Shown: positions 26,266 through 35,046 of the stretch, one piece after another
How positions within the stretch are numbered: the first letter of the stretch is position 1
Layout of the letters: each line of letters begins with the position of its first letter
Source of the DNA: Gammaproteobacteria bacterium
GTDB lineage: Bacteria; Pseudomonadota; Gammaproteobacteria; Steroidobacterales; Rariloculaceae
Length of the DNA: 64,000 bases
Reading direction: 5' to 3'
Assembly: GCA_036381015.1 (NCBI GenBank)
Contig: DASVDR010000015.1
Coordinates: forward strand, 114,359 to 178,358
Position numbers and translations under genes: made by a program
The notes under the pieces: model-generated
What the model was told of the DNA's origin: nothing
The model's database searches: none
What the model saw: the letters and a program-made list of their open reading frames with translations, nothing else

Positions 26266-27666
26266 TCAGACGCCCGCCTGCGCCTCACCGGGCGTTGCGC
26301 CGGCGGCCGCCGGAAGGTCGAGCTCCACGACGAGCCCCGGCGCGTTGTCGCCGAGCGCCAGGCGGCCTTCGTGCTGCTCGGCGACCGCCTTCACGAGCGC
26401 GAGCCCGAGGCCGTTGCCGGGCAGCGAGCGGGACTGATCGAGGCGGGTGAAGCGCTCGAGGACGCGCTCGCGCTCCTCGGGCGGGATCCCCGGGCCGTCG
26501 TCGGCGACGCGCACGGCATAGGCGGCCCGGGGGCGAAGCCTGCGCGTCACGTCCACGGTGATCCGGCCGCCCTCCGGCGCGTGCTTCACCGCGTTGTCGA
26601 GGAGATTCGTGAGGGCCTGCGCGAGGAGCTCGCGGTCGCCGAACACGAACGCGTCCGGCGGGTACGCGCAGCGGAGGTCGATTTGCCGCTCCTCGGCCGC
26701 GGCCTGATAGAGCTCGCAGACGTCGCGCACGATCGCACCGAGATCGATCCGGGCGAAGGCGCTCCGGTACGCGCCGGACTCGATCCGAGCGATCCGGAGC
26801 AGCGCGTTGAACGTGGCGAGCAGCGCGTCGGCCTGCTCGACGCATTCGGCGAGGCCCTCCCGGCTCGGCGCGGGCTCGTTCGCGAGCGTTTCGAGCCGGG
26901 TGCGCAGCCGCGTCAGCGGCCCGCGCAGATCGTGCGCGACGCTGTCGCCGACGTGCCGCAAGCCCGCCATCAGCTTCTCGATCTGATCGAGCATCGCATT
27001 GACGTTCTCCGCGAGCTCGTCGTGCTCGTCGCCGATCCCGCGGACCGGCACGCGCTGGCTCATGTTGCCGGCCATGATCTGCCGCGTCGTGCGGTTGATC
27101 TGTGCGACGCGCCGCTGCGCGCTCCAGCTCACGAGGAGTCCGCCGGCGAGCGCGAGCCCCATCGTCAGGCTCAACCCCCAGATCGATGCGCGCCGGAAGA
27201 CCTCGTTGATCCGCTCGAGCTCGCGGATGTCGCGCCCGACCATCAGGCGAAAGCCCGGGCCGACGCCGAGCGCGAGCGCGCGCACGGGCGTGTATCCGCC
27301 GTCCGGCTCGGGCTTCAGAAAATCGGCCCACTCGCCGCGGCGGTCGAGCTCCACCGGCCACCGGGCGACGTTGCCCGCAATCGGGCGCAGCCCCGCGTCG
27401 ACGAGGAGGTAGACGGAGCGGTGCTCGGTGTCGCGCCGCACGCGGTCCCCGATCACGTCGATGAGGCCGACGAGGCCGCGCCGCTCCGCCTGCTCGGCAA
27501 GGCCCCGGGTCTCCGCCTCGATGATCTCCTCCGTCTGCCGCTCGAGATAGCCGAGCGTGGACCAGTAGATGAAGGTGAAGAGCGCGAGCACGGAGACGCC
27601 GAAGAGCGCCATGTAGACGAGCGTCATCTGGAAGACCGACGTGCGGAAGAGAGCGGGCGTCCGCAT
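26266..27666 (-). CDS. Sensor histidine kinase (EnvZ/CpxA-like architecture)
   Basis: 466 aa. TM1 lies at about 13-35, a periplasmic loop of about 125 aa follows, then TM2 at about 163-182 and a HAMP linker (about 183-235). The DHp domain has VAHDLRGPLTRLR with phosphoacceptor His245. The ATPase domain has LLDNAVKHAPEGG (N box), VADDGPGIPPEERERVLE (G1) and NGLGLALVKAVAEQHEG (G2). The short periplasmic region could sense envelope state. It lies 15 bp downstream of its response regulator and next to a divergent DegP-type protease, supporting a role in envelope stress. Confidence 0.93.
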   Translation of the reverse strand: MRTPALFRTSVFQMTLVYMALFGVSVLALFTFIYWSTLGYLERQTEEIIEAETRGLAEQAERRGLVGLIDVIGDRVRRDTEHRSVYLLVDAGLRPIAGNVARWPVELDRRGEWADFLKPEPDGGYTPVRALALGVGPGFRLMVGRDIRELERINEVFRRASIWGLSLTMGLALAGGLLVSWSAQRRVAQINRTTRQIMAGNMSQRVPVRGIGDEHDELAENVNAMLDQIEKLMAGLRHVGDSVAHDLRGPLTRLRTRLETLANEPAPSREGLAECVEQADALLATFNALLRIARIESGAYRSAFARIDLGAIVRDVCELYQAAAEERQIDLRCAYPPDAFVFGDRELLAQALTNLLDNAVKHAPEGGRITVDVTRRLRPRAAYAVRVADDGPGIPPEERERVLERFTRLDQSRSLPGNGLGLALVKAVAEQHEGRLALGDNAPGLVVELDLPAAAGATPGEAQAGV

Positions 27667-27681
27667 GACGCGTCGCGCGTC

Positions 27682-28365
27682 TCAGCCCGCCGCGTCGAGC
27701 CGGTAGCCCGCGCCGCGCACCGTGTGCAGCAGCGGCGTGGGAAAGTCGCGGTCGATCTTCGAGCGCAGCCGGCTCACGTGCACGTCGATCACGTTGGTTT
27801 GGGGGTCGAAATGATAGTCCCAGACGCCCTCGAGCAGCATCGTCCGGGTCACGACCTGGCCGGCGTGCCGCATCAGGAACTCGAGGAGCTGGAACTCGCG
27901 CGGCTGAAGCTCGATCTTCCTGCCGGCGCGGTGCACCTCGCGGCGCAGCAGGTCCATCTTCAGGTCGCCGACCTCGAGCACGGTCGGCGGCGCCGTTCCC
28001 GACGACGCGGAGCGCCGCAGCAAGGCCTCGAGACGTGCCATCAGCTCGGTGAACGCGAAGGGCTTCACGAGGTAGTCGTCGCCGCCGGCGCGCAGGCCTT
28101 CGACGCGGTCGTCGACTTCACCGAGCGCGCTCAGAACGAGCGCGGGCGTCGTGTTGTTCGACGCCCGCAGCGTTCGAATGACGGTGAGCCCGTCGACGCC
28201 GGGCAGCATCCGGTCGACGATCAGCGCGTCATAGCGCTCCGTGGCGGCGAGGAACAGGCCGTCCTTGCCGTTCGCGGCATGATCGACGTTCCAGCCCGCC
28301 TCCGACAGCCCCTTCCGGACGAAAGAGGCGACGTCCTTGTCGTCCTCTATGATCAGAATGCGCAC
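27682..28365 (-). CDS. OmpR-family response regulator
   Basis: 227 aa. The receiver domain has LIIEDDKDV, phosphorylatable Asp51 in LIVDRMLPGVDG, the Thr/Ser position VLSALGE and Lys in YLVKPFAF. The C-terminal winged helix has PREFQLLEFLMRHAGQVVTR, HFDPQTNVIDVHVSRLRSKI and TVRGAGYRL, the trans-activation loop and wing of OmpR/PhoB proteins. It is the first gene of the kinase operon, about 12 bp after the small secreted protein gene. A likely operator pair is described at 28854-28937. Confidence 0.95.
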   Translation of the reverse strand: MRILIIEDDKDVASFVRKGLSEAGWNVDHAANGKDGLFLAATERYDALIVDRMLPGVDGLTVIRTLRASNNTTPALVLSALGEVDDRVEGLRAGGDDYLVKPFAFTELMARLEALLRRSASSGTAPPTVLEVGDLKMDLLRREVHRAGRKIELQPREFQLLEFLMRHAGQVVTRTMLLEGVWDYHFDPQTNVIDVHVSRLRSKIDRDFPTPLLHTVRGAGYRLDAAG

Positions 28366-28377
28366 GCTCGGGCGGCG

Positions 28378-28767
28378 TCACGAGCGTTCGGTGAACGCCT
28401 CGGCTTGCTCACGGCTCAGCTCGTAAATCTCGCGGATCGGGTAATTGAATCCGTCGATCCGCACCGAGTCGAACCGCGCATGGATGCGGCTGCCGAACGA
28501 CGTCACGCCGATGGCCCATGCGAATCGCAGGTCCGGGCTCGGGAAGGAGAGCTCCACGAGATACGGCTTGAACGGCGTGGCCCACAGAATCAACGTGTCG
28601 TCGTCGACCACGTTCCAGCTGTGCAAGCGTGTCAAGGCCGGAATGCTGTCCACGGGCTCGAGGCTCGTGACGAGCGGGAAGTCGTGCTGCTCGATCTCCA
28701 CGGGCGCCTTGGCGCCGTACGCAGTCGCCGCCACGGCCATCAGTGCCGTCGCGATCAACGTCTTCAT
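28378..28767 (-). CDS. Small exported protein, DUF6491-like
   Basis: 129 aa. A signal peptide (MKTLIATALMAVAATAYG) is cleaved near residue 19. The mature part has LTRLHSWNVVDDDTLILWA, then KPYLVELSFPSPDLRFAWAI, the layout of DUF6491-like periplasmic proteins with an HSWxVVDDxTLIL core. Function is unknown. It heads the minus-strand cluster that continues with the response regulator and kinase, so it may be a periplasmic accessory or target of that pathway. GAGGTGAAGAG precedes the start as a good ribosome binding site. Confidence 0.7.
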   Translation of the reverse strand: MKTLIATALMAVAATAYGAKAPVEIEQHDFPLVTSLEPVDSIPALTRLHSWNVVDDDTLILWATPFKPYLVELSFPSPDLRFAWAIGVTSFGSRIHARFDSVRIDGFNYPIREIYELSREQAEAFTERS

Positions 28768-28853
28768 CTCTCTTCACCTCCTGGCACGGTCAAATAGACC
28801 CTCCAATGGCTGGAATGTTCCTCCAACCCTACTTGGGCGGAGCTGAACGGCGC

Positions 28854-28937
28854 ATTAACGATCGTTCATGGTCGACCCCGCGGATGACAAATTCGTAGGG
28901 TTCCGGTGAGCCCGCGTTAAGGCGCCGGGGCTTAACG
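28854..28937. promoter_or_regulatory. Candidate response-regulator operator: TTAACG repeats and inverted repeat
   Basis: A perfect inverted repeat CGTTAAG (28915-28921), nine-base spacer, CTTAACG (28931-28937) lies 48 bp before the DegP start. A further ATTAACG copy is at 28854-28860. The site lies in the divergent promoter region of the kinase/regulator cluster and the protease gene. The 'TTAA' half-site spacing is compatible with OmpR-family binding, but this is inferred. Confidence 0.5.
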
Positions 28938-28984
28938 TTCCCGCATCGAGCGCTGCGCTCGCAGTCGTATATGGAGGATACGTC

Positions 28985-30493
28985 ATGACCGAACCGAGCA
29001 TTCGCACCAGGCGCTGGGCCTGGCCGCTCGCCGGCGTCGTCGCCGGCGCGCTCGCGGGCGGCGCTGCGGTCGACTTCGGGCCCGTGCCGTTCTCGGCCGC
29101 CGTGGCGCAGGAGCGTCCGGCCACCGCCGATCTCAACGCGCCGTCGTTCGCGGACGTCGTCGAGCGGGCGAGCCCGGCCGTCGTCAACATCTCGGTGACG
29201 AAGACGGCGCGCTGGATGCCCGCCGTCAACCGCTTCCGCGCGCGGCCGCCGGAGGAGGCGCCGTTCCGGGGCACCCCGTTCGAGGACTTCTTCGAGCGCT
29301 TCTTCGAGCCGCCGAACGCGCCGGGATTGCCGCCCGCCCCGCGCGTGCAGGGCGCGGGCTCGGGCTTCGTGATCGACGCGGACGGATACATCGTGACGAA
29401 TCACCACGTGATCAGCGACGCGGACGAGATCACGGTCACGTTCCACGACGGCCGGCAGCTCGAGGCGACGGTCGTCGGCGACGATCCGTTGACCGATCTC
29501 GCGCTGCTCCGCGTCGAGACGGACGAACCGCTGCCGTTCGTCACCTTCGCGGATTCCGACGCGGTGCGGGTCGGCGAATGGGTGCTCGCGATCGGCAATC
29601 CGTTCGGCCTCGGCGGGACGGCGACGGCCGGCATCGTCTCCGCCCGCGGCCGTGACATCGAATCGGGCCCGTACGACGACTACTTGCAGATCGATGCACC
29701 GATCAACCGCGGCAATTCCGGCGGGCCCGTGTTCAATGCGGCCGGCGAGGTGATCGGCGTCAGCACCGCGATCTTCTCGCCGAACGGCGGCAACGTCGGC
29801 ATCGGTTTCGCGATCCCGTCGAACCAGGCGGCGTCGGTCGTCGCGCAGCTTCGGGCCGACGGCACGGTCGAGCGGGGCTGGCTCGGCGTGCAGCTCCAGA
29901 CGCTCGATCCCGATCTCGCGGAGTCGCTCGGGCTGGAAGAGGCGAAAGGGGCGCTCATTGCCGAGGTGCTCGACGACACGCCGGCCGCGCGGGCGGGCCT
30001 CGAGGCCGGCGACGTCGTCACGCGCTTCGGCGACCGCGACATCGCTTCGCCGCGAGACTTGAGCCTCGCGGTCGCCGCCGCGGATCCCGGCGAGACGGTC
30101 TCCGTCGAGATCGTGCGCGACGGCGCGACGCGCACGATCGAGGTCGAGCTCGGGGAACGCGCCGATACGGTCGCGTCCGCGCCCGGCGCCGGTCCCGGCG
30201 GCCAGGGCAGCCTCGGGCTCCAGCTCGCCCCGCTGACCGATGACGAGCGGGCACGGCTCGGCATCTCCGAGGACGTCGAGGGTGCGCTCATCGTCGGCGT
30301 GGTGCCCGGCAGCCCGGCGGCGGAGGAGGGGCTTCGCGCCGGCGACGTGATCGTCGAGGTCAATGGCCGCGCCGTCACGTCGGCCGCCGACGCCGCCGAC
30401 GCGCTGCGCAACGCCCGCGACGACGGCTCGGACATCCTGATGTTGGTGCGCCGCGGCGACGGGCAGCGATTCGTCGCGCTCGACCGGTCCTGA
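28985..30493 (+). CDS. DegP/HtrA (Do family) periplasmic serine protease
   Basis: 502 aa, ATG 28985 preceded by ATATGGAGGATACGTC. The signal or anchor region has WPLAGVVAGALAGGAAVDFG with a likely cleavage after AVAQE-like residues. The catalytic triad is visible: His141 (IVTNHHVIS), Asp171 (DPLTDLALLR) and Ser245 (NRGNSGGPVFN). Two PDZ domains follow at about 285-370 and 410-495 (GWLGVQLQTLDPDLAESLGL, GVVPGSPAAEEGLRAGDVIV). It degrades misfolded envelope proteins. It is divergent from the two-component cluster, and the putative operators lie between them. Confidence 0.96.
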   Translation: MTEPSIRTRRWAWPLAGVVAGALAGGAAVDFGPVPFSAAVAQERPATADLNAPSFADVVERASPAVVNISVTKTARWMPAVNRFRARPPEEAPFRGTPFEDFFERFFEPPNAPGLPPAPRVQGAGSGFVIDADGYIVTNHHVISDADEITVTFHDGRQLEATVVGDDPLTDLALLRVETDEPLPFVTFADSDAVRVGEWVLAIGNPFGLGGTATAGIVSARGRDIESGPYDDYLQIDAPINRGNSGGPVFNAAGEVIGVSTAIFSPNGGNVGIGFAIPSNQAASVVAQLRADGTVERGWLGVQLQTLDPDLAESLGLEEAKGALIAEVLDDTPAARAGLEAGDVVTRFGDRDIASPRDLSLAVAAADPGETVSVEIVRDGATRTIEVELGERADTVASAPGAGPGGQGSLGLQLAPLTDDERARLGISEDVEGALIVGVVPGSPAAEEGLRAGDVIVEVNGRAVTSAADAADALRNARDDGSDILMLVRRGDGQRFVALDRS

Positions 30494-30517
30494 CGCGACC
30501 GGCGTCGCGGCCTTTAC

Positions 30518-30558
30518 GGGCGGCGCTCCGGCTCACCCTCCCCGCCGGAGCGCCGCCC
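30518..30558 (+). terminator. Strong hairpin downstream of degP-like gene
   Basis: Perfect 15-bp stem GGGCGGCGCTCCGGC (30518-30532) with GCCGGAGCGCCGCCC (30544-30558), 11-nt loop, starting 24 bp after the protease stop. No T-tract follows, so it may act as a Rho-assisted terminator or an mRNA-stabilising hairpin rather than a classic intrinsic terminator. Confidence 0.55.
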
Positions 30559-30762
30559 GGCCTTGTCCGCCGCTTCCGCGGCGGCCGATAATGCCCCGCC
30601 GGGCGCGGGTGCGGCGTCCCCCGCAGAGGTGAGTCGTGCCGACCGCCGGGGAGGGCGCGGAACGCCGCGAGCGAAACCGACGAAGAACTCCCGCCGCGGC
30701 GCGCATCGTGGACGTTCTCGCCGTCACACGACGATCGCGTGTATCGCCGCGCCGCCTGAATC

Positions 30763-31596
30763 ATGCTGAAGCTGCTGAAGGATCCGCTGCTGCATTTCCT
30801 CGCGATCGGGGCCGCCCTCTTCGCGATCTCGGCCCTTCGGGGCGGCGACGGCGAGGCGCCCGAGCGCATCGTCGTGAGCGCCGCGGAGGTCGAGCGCCTG
30901 CGGGCCGCGGCCGAGGTCATGCAAAGGCGTCCGCCGACGCGCGACGAGCTGCTCGAGATGCTGGAGCCGACGATCCGCGACGAGGTCTTCTATCGCGAGG
31001 CCCTCGCGCTCGGGCTCGACGAGAACGACGACGAGGTGAGACGCCGTCTGATCGAGAAGATGCAGTACCTCACGCAGAATCTCGCGGACCCGGAGCCTCC
31101 GTCGGACGAAGCGCTGCGCGAGTTCTACGCCTCGTCGCCGGCGCGCTTCACGATCCCCGAGCGCGTGACCTTCGATCAGGTGTTCTTCAGCCCGAGTCAG
31201 CGCGGAGACGCGCTGGAGCGCGACGTCGCCGAGGCGCTCGACGCGCTGCGCGGCGGCGCGGATCCCGCCGGCGTCGGCGATCGCACGCCGCTCGAGCTGC
31301 GCTTCGAGCAGGCCGGCCGCGACCGCGTGTCGGTGCTGTTCGGCGAGGAGATGACTAACGCGCTTTTCACGATGACGCCCGGCGGCTGGACCGGCCCGTA
31401 CCGGTCGGACTTCGGCCTGCATCTCGTACGCCTCGTCGAGCGGCTTCCCGCCCGGTTGCCGCCGTTCGAGGAGGCGCGCGAGCAGGTGCGCGAGATCTAC
31501 GCGGCCGAGAAGCGCGCGGCGCGCAACGAGCAGGAGTACGCGCGCATGAGGGCGCGCTACGACGTCGTGATCGAGTGGCCGGAGGGGATCGAGTGA
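30763..31596 (+). CDS. Parvulin-like peptidyl-prolyl isomerase, membrane-anchored
   Basis: 277 aa. An N-terminal hydrophobic segment (PLLHFLAIGAALFAISAL) acts as signal anchor. A chaperone-like helical region follows (RDEVFYREALALGLDENDDE, RRRLIEKMQYLTQNL), then a parvulin-type domain (FTIPERVTFDQVFFSP, GGWTGPYRSDFGLHLVRLVE). It should assist folding of secreted proteins. The stop overlaps the GTG start of the HupE/UreJ gene (GTGA), so the two are translated together. The same pair occurs in other gammaproteobacteria, which suggests a joint role in placing or maturing a metal-linked membrane protein. Confidence 0.85.
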   Translation: MLKLLKDPLLHFLAIGAALFAISALRGGDGEAPERIVVSAAEVERLRAAAEVMQRRPPTRDELLEMLEPTIRDEVFYREALALGLDENDDEVRRRLIEKMQYLTQNLADPEPPSDEALREFYASSPARFTIPERVTFDQVFFSPSQRGDALERDVAEALDALRGGADPAGVGDRTPLELRFEQAGRDRVSVLFGEEMTNALFTMTPGGWTGPYRSDFGLHLVRLVERLPARLPPFEEAREQVREIYAAEKRAARNEQEYARMRARYDVVIEWPEGIE

Positions 31597-32603
31597 CGCG
31601 GGGAGCGCGGCTCGCCTGCCTCGTCCTCGCGCTGCCCGCGCTTCTCGCGACCCCCGCGTCCGCGCACCGGCTGAGCCCCGCCTATCTCGGGCTCACGGAG
31701 TCGCAGCCGGGCGTCTTCGACGTCGAGTGGAAGGTTTCCGTGCCGGGCGGCCTCGCCGACGTGCTCGTGCCGCAGATTCCGGCCGGCTGCTCGCTGCGAG
31801 ACGCGGTCCGCACCTACCTCGTCGACGACGCGCGTCTCCAGCACGGCGCGATCGAGTGCGCGGACGGGCTCACCGGGCGTACGCTCGCGGTGGAGGGCTT
31901 GCCGGCCACGCAGACCGACGTGCTCGTGCGCGTCGCGTTCGCCGACGGCACGTCGTTCACGCATCGCCTCGTGCCCGAAGCGCCGAGCATCGTGGTGCCG
32001 GAGCGGCCGGGGCCGATGACCGTGATCTCGACCTATCTCGCGCTCGGCGTCGAGCACATTCTGCTCGGAATCGACCATCTGCTCTTCGTGCTCGCGCTGC
32101 TTCTGATCGTGCGCGGCGTGAAGCGGCTCGTGGCGACGGTGACCGCGTTCACGATCGCGCACAGCATCACGCTCGGCGCGGCGTCTCTCGGGCTCGCGAA
32201 CGTCCCGTCCGCGCCCGTCGAGGCGACGATCGCGCTCAGCATCCTGTTTCTCGCCACCGAGCTCGCGCGCCGGTCCGGGTCACGCACGGGCGACGAGGAT
32301 CTGACTTTCCGCTTCCCCTGGATCGTCGCGTTCTGCTTCGGCCTGCTGCACGGCTTCGGCTTCGCCGGCGCCCTCGCGGAGATCGGGCTGCCGCAGCACG
32401 CGGTGCCGCTCGCGCTCTTGTTCTTCAACGTCGGCGTCGAGATCGGGCAGCTCCTGTTCATCGCCGCCGTGCTGGGCCTCGCGTGCGTCTGGCGGCGCGG
32501 CCCGTGGCCGGCGCCGGAGTGGTGGCCGCGCGCGGCGGCTTACGGAATCGGCTCGGTCTCCGCGTTCTGGGTCCTGGAGCGCGGGGCGGCCGTGGTTTCG
32601 TGA
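31593..32603 (+). CDS. HupE/UreJ family membrane protein
   Basis: 336 aa from GTG 31593 with GGAGGGGATCGA upstream. A cleavable signal (LACLVLALPALLATPASAH) is followed by an extracytoplasmic domain (RLSPAYLGLTESQPGVF) and, in the second half, the HupE/UreJ transmembrane core: EHILLGIDHLLFVLALLLIV, then AFTIAHSITLGAASLGL, FCFGLLHGFGFAGAL and FNVGVEIGQLLFIAA. His/Asp-rich helices are typical of the family, which is linked to Ni or Co transport. No hydrogenase or urease genes are nearby, so another metal or role is possible. Confidence 0.85.
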   Translation: MTRGARLACLVLALPALLATPASAHRLSPAYLGLTESQPGVFDVEWKVSVPGGLADVLVPQIPAGCSLRDAVRTYLVDDARLQHGAIECADGLTGRTLAVEGLPATQTDVLVRVAFADGTSFTHRLVPEAPSIVVPERPGPMTVISTYLALGVEHILLGIDHLLFVLALLLIVRGVKRLVATVTAFTIAHSITLGAASLGLANVPSAPVEATIALSILFLATELARRSGSRTGDEDLTFRFPWIVAFCFGLLHGFGFAGALAEIGLPQHAVPLALLFFNVGVEIGQLLFIAAVLGLACVWRRGPWPAPEWWPRAAAYGIGSVSAFWVLERGAAVVS

Positions 32604-32749
32604 CTGTCGCGACTGCGCTGCAGCGGAGGAGGTCCCCGGGGCCGGCCGGGCCTGCCGGCGCCCCGCGCGATTCCGGTCGGCGCCGCGGTCGACTTTTCTT
32701 AAGGCCGCGCTGAGTTGCACGGCGTTTATTAACGGTTAAAGATTGGCTA

Positions 32750-34078
32750 GTGTCGTATTCAGACCTCGGTAAGTCCACCGGTGCATTGCCGGCATCGAGC
32801 GCAAAAATGGCGGTTTCGACACAGGAGCACGAGCTGATCCGCGAGCAGGCGGCGAAGATCGCGGCGAGCGGCGCGCTCGGCCGGTCCCGCTCCTATGCAC
32901 GGCTCCTCGAGTTTCTCGTGGCCTGCTCGCTCGAAGGCCGCACGCCGAAGGAGCACGAAATCGCCACCACGGTCTTCAACCGCGGCGCCGACTTCGATCC
33001 GGGCCAGGATTCGATGGTGCGCGTGTACGCGCATCATCTGCGCCAGAAGCTCGAGAACTACTACGCCACGGCCGGTCGCGAGGAGCCCGCGAGAATCGTC
33101 ATCCCGAAAGGGGAGTACCGGGTGGTCGTCGCACCCATCGAGCCCGAGGAAGCGCAGCCCGCCGGGGAGCAGGCAGGGCGCGAAGTCCCGCGCGAGCGGG
33201 GCCGCCGCCGCACGGTCGCGTGGGCTGCGGCCGCGGCGGTCGTTGCTCTCGGCGTCGGCGCGCTGATCGGCTGGTCCGCGGCGGAGCGCGAAGTCGTCAC
33301 GCCGATCGACGGCGTCGCCGACACCGATCTCTGGCGGGCCGTGCTCGACGATTCCACGCCCGCGCTGATCGTCGTCGGCGACTACTACATCTTCGGCGAG
33401 ATGGACGAGACCGGGAACGTCGACCGCCTGATCCGCAACTTCTCGATCAATTCGAGCCGCGATCTCGACGAGTTCATCATGTTCGAGCCCGATATCGCGA
33501 GCCGCTACATCGACCTCGATCTCACTTATCTGCCGCGCGGCGCCGCGTTCGCGCTGCGCGACGTGCTGCGCGTGCTGTTCACCGCCGGGAAGGCGGTGAG
33601 CGTCGCGTCGATGTCGGAGCTCGACGCCGCCGATTTGCGCTCGAATCACGTGATCTACATCGGCTACGTGAGCGCGCTCGACAAGCTTTACGACTTCGTC
33701 TTCGGGGCCTCCGGCCTCGCCGTCGGCGAGACCTACGACGAGCTGATCGAGCGCGACACGGGCAAGCTCTACCTGAGCGAGGGCGGCATGCCGTCGATCC
33801 ATCGGAACTACCGGGACTACGGCCTGTTCTCCACGTTCCCCGGGCCGGGCGGTATGCAGTTCATGATCGTCGCCGGAACGCGCGACGCGGGGCTCATGCA
33901 GACGGCCTACGCCATCACCGATGCAGAGCATCTCGCGGCGCTCGAGAAGACCGTGGGCAAGCCGGCGATCGGTCCCGCGCCGTCGTTCGAGGTTCTCTAC
34001 GAGGTTTCGGGGCTCGACCGCACGAACCTCGACGCCGTCATCGTCTACTCGAGCGCGAGGGAGCGGGCGCCGGACTGA
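32750..34078 (+). CDS. Membrane-anchored winged-helix protein with large extracytoplasmic domain
   Basis: 442 aa from GTG 32750; ATG 32807 is an alternative. Residues about 30-130 form a winged-helix-like domain seen at the N-terminus of signalling proteins (LLEFLVACSLEGRTPKEHEI, VRVYAHHLRQKLENYYATAG, RIVIPKGEYRVVV). A transmembrane helix lies at about 154-175 (VAWAAAAAVVALGVGALIGW), followed by a roughly 265-aa domain (ALIVVGDYYIFGEMDETGN, VIYIGYVSALDKLYDFVFGA, FMIVAGTRDAGLMQTAYAIT) that I do not recognise. The layout is CadC-like: DNA binding inside, sensing outside. It overlaps the convergent ctlX-like gene by 41 bp. Confidence 0.7.
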   Translation: MSYSDLGKSTGALPASSAKMAVSTQEHELIREQAAKIAASGALGRSRSYARLLEFLVACSLEGRTPKEHEIATTVFNRGADFDPGQDSMVRVYAHHLRQKLENYYATAGREEPARIVIPKGEYRVVVAPIEPEEAQPAGEQAGREVPRERGRRRTVAWAAAAAVVALGVGALIGWSAAEREVVTPIDGVADTDLWRAVLDDSTPALIVVGDYYIFGEMDETGNVDRLIRNFSINSSRDLDEFIMFEPDIASRYIDLDLTYLPRGAAFALRDVLRVLFTAGKAVSVASMSELDAADLRSNHVIYIGYVSALDKLYDFVFGASGLAVGETYDELIERDTGKLYLSEGGMPSIHRNYRDYGLFSTFPGPGGMQFMIVAGTRDAGLMQTAYAITDAEHLAALEKTVGKPAIGPAPSFEVLYEVSGLDRTNLDAVIVYSSARERAPD

Positions 34079-34994
34079 CGCCGGGCAAGTGCACCTCGGC
34101 CAACATGCAGCGCACGCTGCCGCCGCCGTAGGTTTCGATCGTCGCGATCCCGGCCGGGACGAGCTCGCCGTGCGCGCCGAGCGCGCGCCGCCCGGCATCG
34201 CCGAGCGCTTCGCAAGCGCGAGCGGAAAGCGCGATCACGGGGCCGCGCGTGCCGCGAAGCTCGAGCAGATTGCCGGCGAACGCGTGCAGCTGATCGAAGC
34301 CGATCTCGATCACGGCTCTGCCGCTCGAACGCAGGCCGTCGAGCACGGCGCGCCGCTCGCCGGGATTACGTATCGCCTCGGCGCAGACGATCGCGAACGA
34401 GGTGCCGACGGACATCAGCACGTTCGTGTGATAGATCGGGCGGCCCGCGCGGTCGCGCGCGTCGAACACCCGCGTTTCGTATCCGAGCCGGTCGGCGAAG
34501 AGATCGACGGCTTCGCGCGACGTGCGCGGCGAGAGGCACGCATAGGCGACGCGGCCCGGGCGGTCGAGGACGAGACTGCCGGTGCCTTCGAGGAAGAGGC
34601 CGCGCGACTCGAGCTCGGTGAGATCGACGACTCGGTGCACGGCGTAGCCGAGCGCGCCGAGCGTCTGCACGACGTCGGCCCGGCGCTCGAGCCGGCGGCT
34701 CGGCGCCATCATCGGATACAGCACGAGCGTGCCGTCGTGATGCGTGCTGAGCCAGTTGTTCGGGAACACCTCGTCGGGGCAGCGCGGCGTCTCGCGCCCG
34801 TCGAGCACGTGCACCGCGACGCCGGCGCGGTCGAGCGCGGCCGCGAGCGCGTCGAGCTCGGCGCGTGCGCGCTTCGCGATCTCCGGGCGGTCCGCGGGCG
34901 GCGCCTGGAAGCGGTTCGAGTCGAACGTCTCGGCGTTGCCGGCGAAATGCCTCGGCCGAATCATCAGCACGGCGCTTGCACTCTGGGGCTCCAT
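34038..34994 (-). CDS. ctlX: Citrulline/arginine deiminase-fold hydrolase (CtlX-like)
   Basis: 318 aa. Amidinotransferase/deiminase fold: ADRPEIAKRARAELDALA, the substrate-binding VFPNNWLSTHHDGTLVLYPM, LFLEGTGSLVLDR, ACLSPRTSREAVDLFADRLG, IYHTNVLMSVG and the C-terminal GGGSVRCMLAEVHLPG with the catalytic Cys. CtlX proteins hydrolyse citrulline-type ureido groups; dimethylarginine-type activity is an alternative. It lies 52 bp downstream of avtA on the same strand. The 3' end overlaps the winged-helix gene tail-to-tail. Confidence 0.85.
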   Translation of the reverse strand: MEPQSASAVLMIRPRHFAGNAETFDSNRFQAPPADRPEIAKRARAELDALAAALDRAGVAVHVLDGRETPRCPDEVFPNNWLSTHHDGTLVLYPMMAPSRRLERRADVVQTLGALGYAVHRVVDLTELESRGLFLEGTGSLVLDRPGRVAYACLSPRTSREAVDLFADRLGYETRVFDARDRAGRPIYHTNVLMSVGTSFAIVCAEAIRNPGERRAVLDGLRSSGRAVIEIGFDQLHAFAGNLLELRGTRGPVIALSARACEALGDAGRRALGAHGELVPAGIATIETYGGGSVRCMLAEVHLPGVSPAPAPSRSSRR

Positions 34995-35046
34995 GCTCCA
35001 CTCCGCTCGGCGCGTTCGCCGGCGCCAGGGGCCGGCGCGGCGGCCG

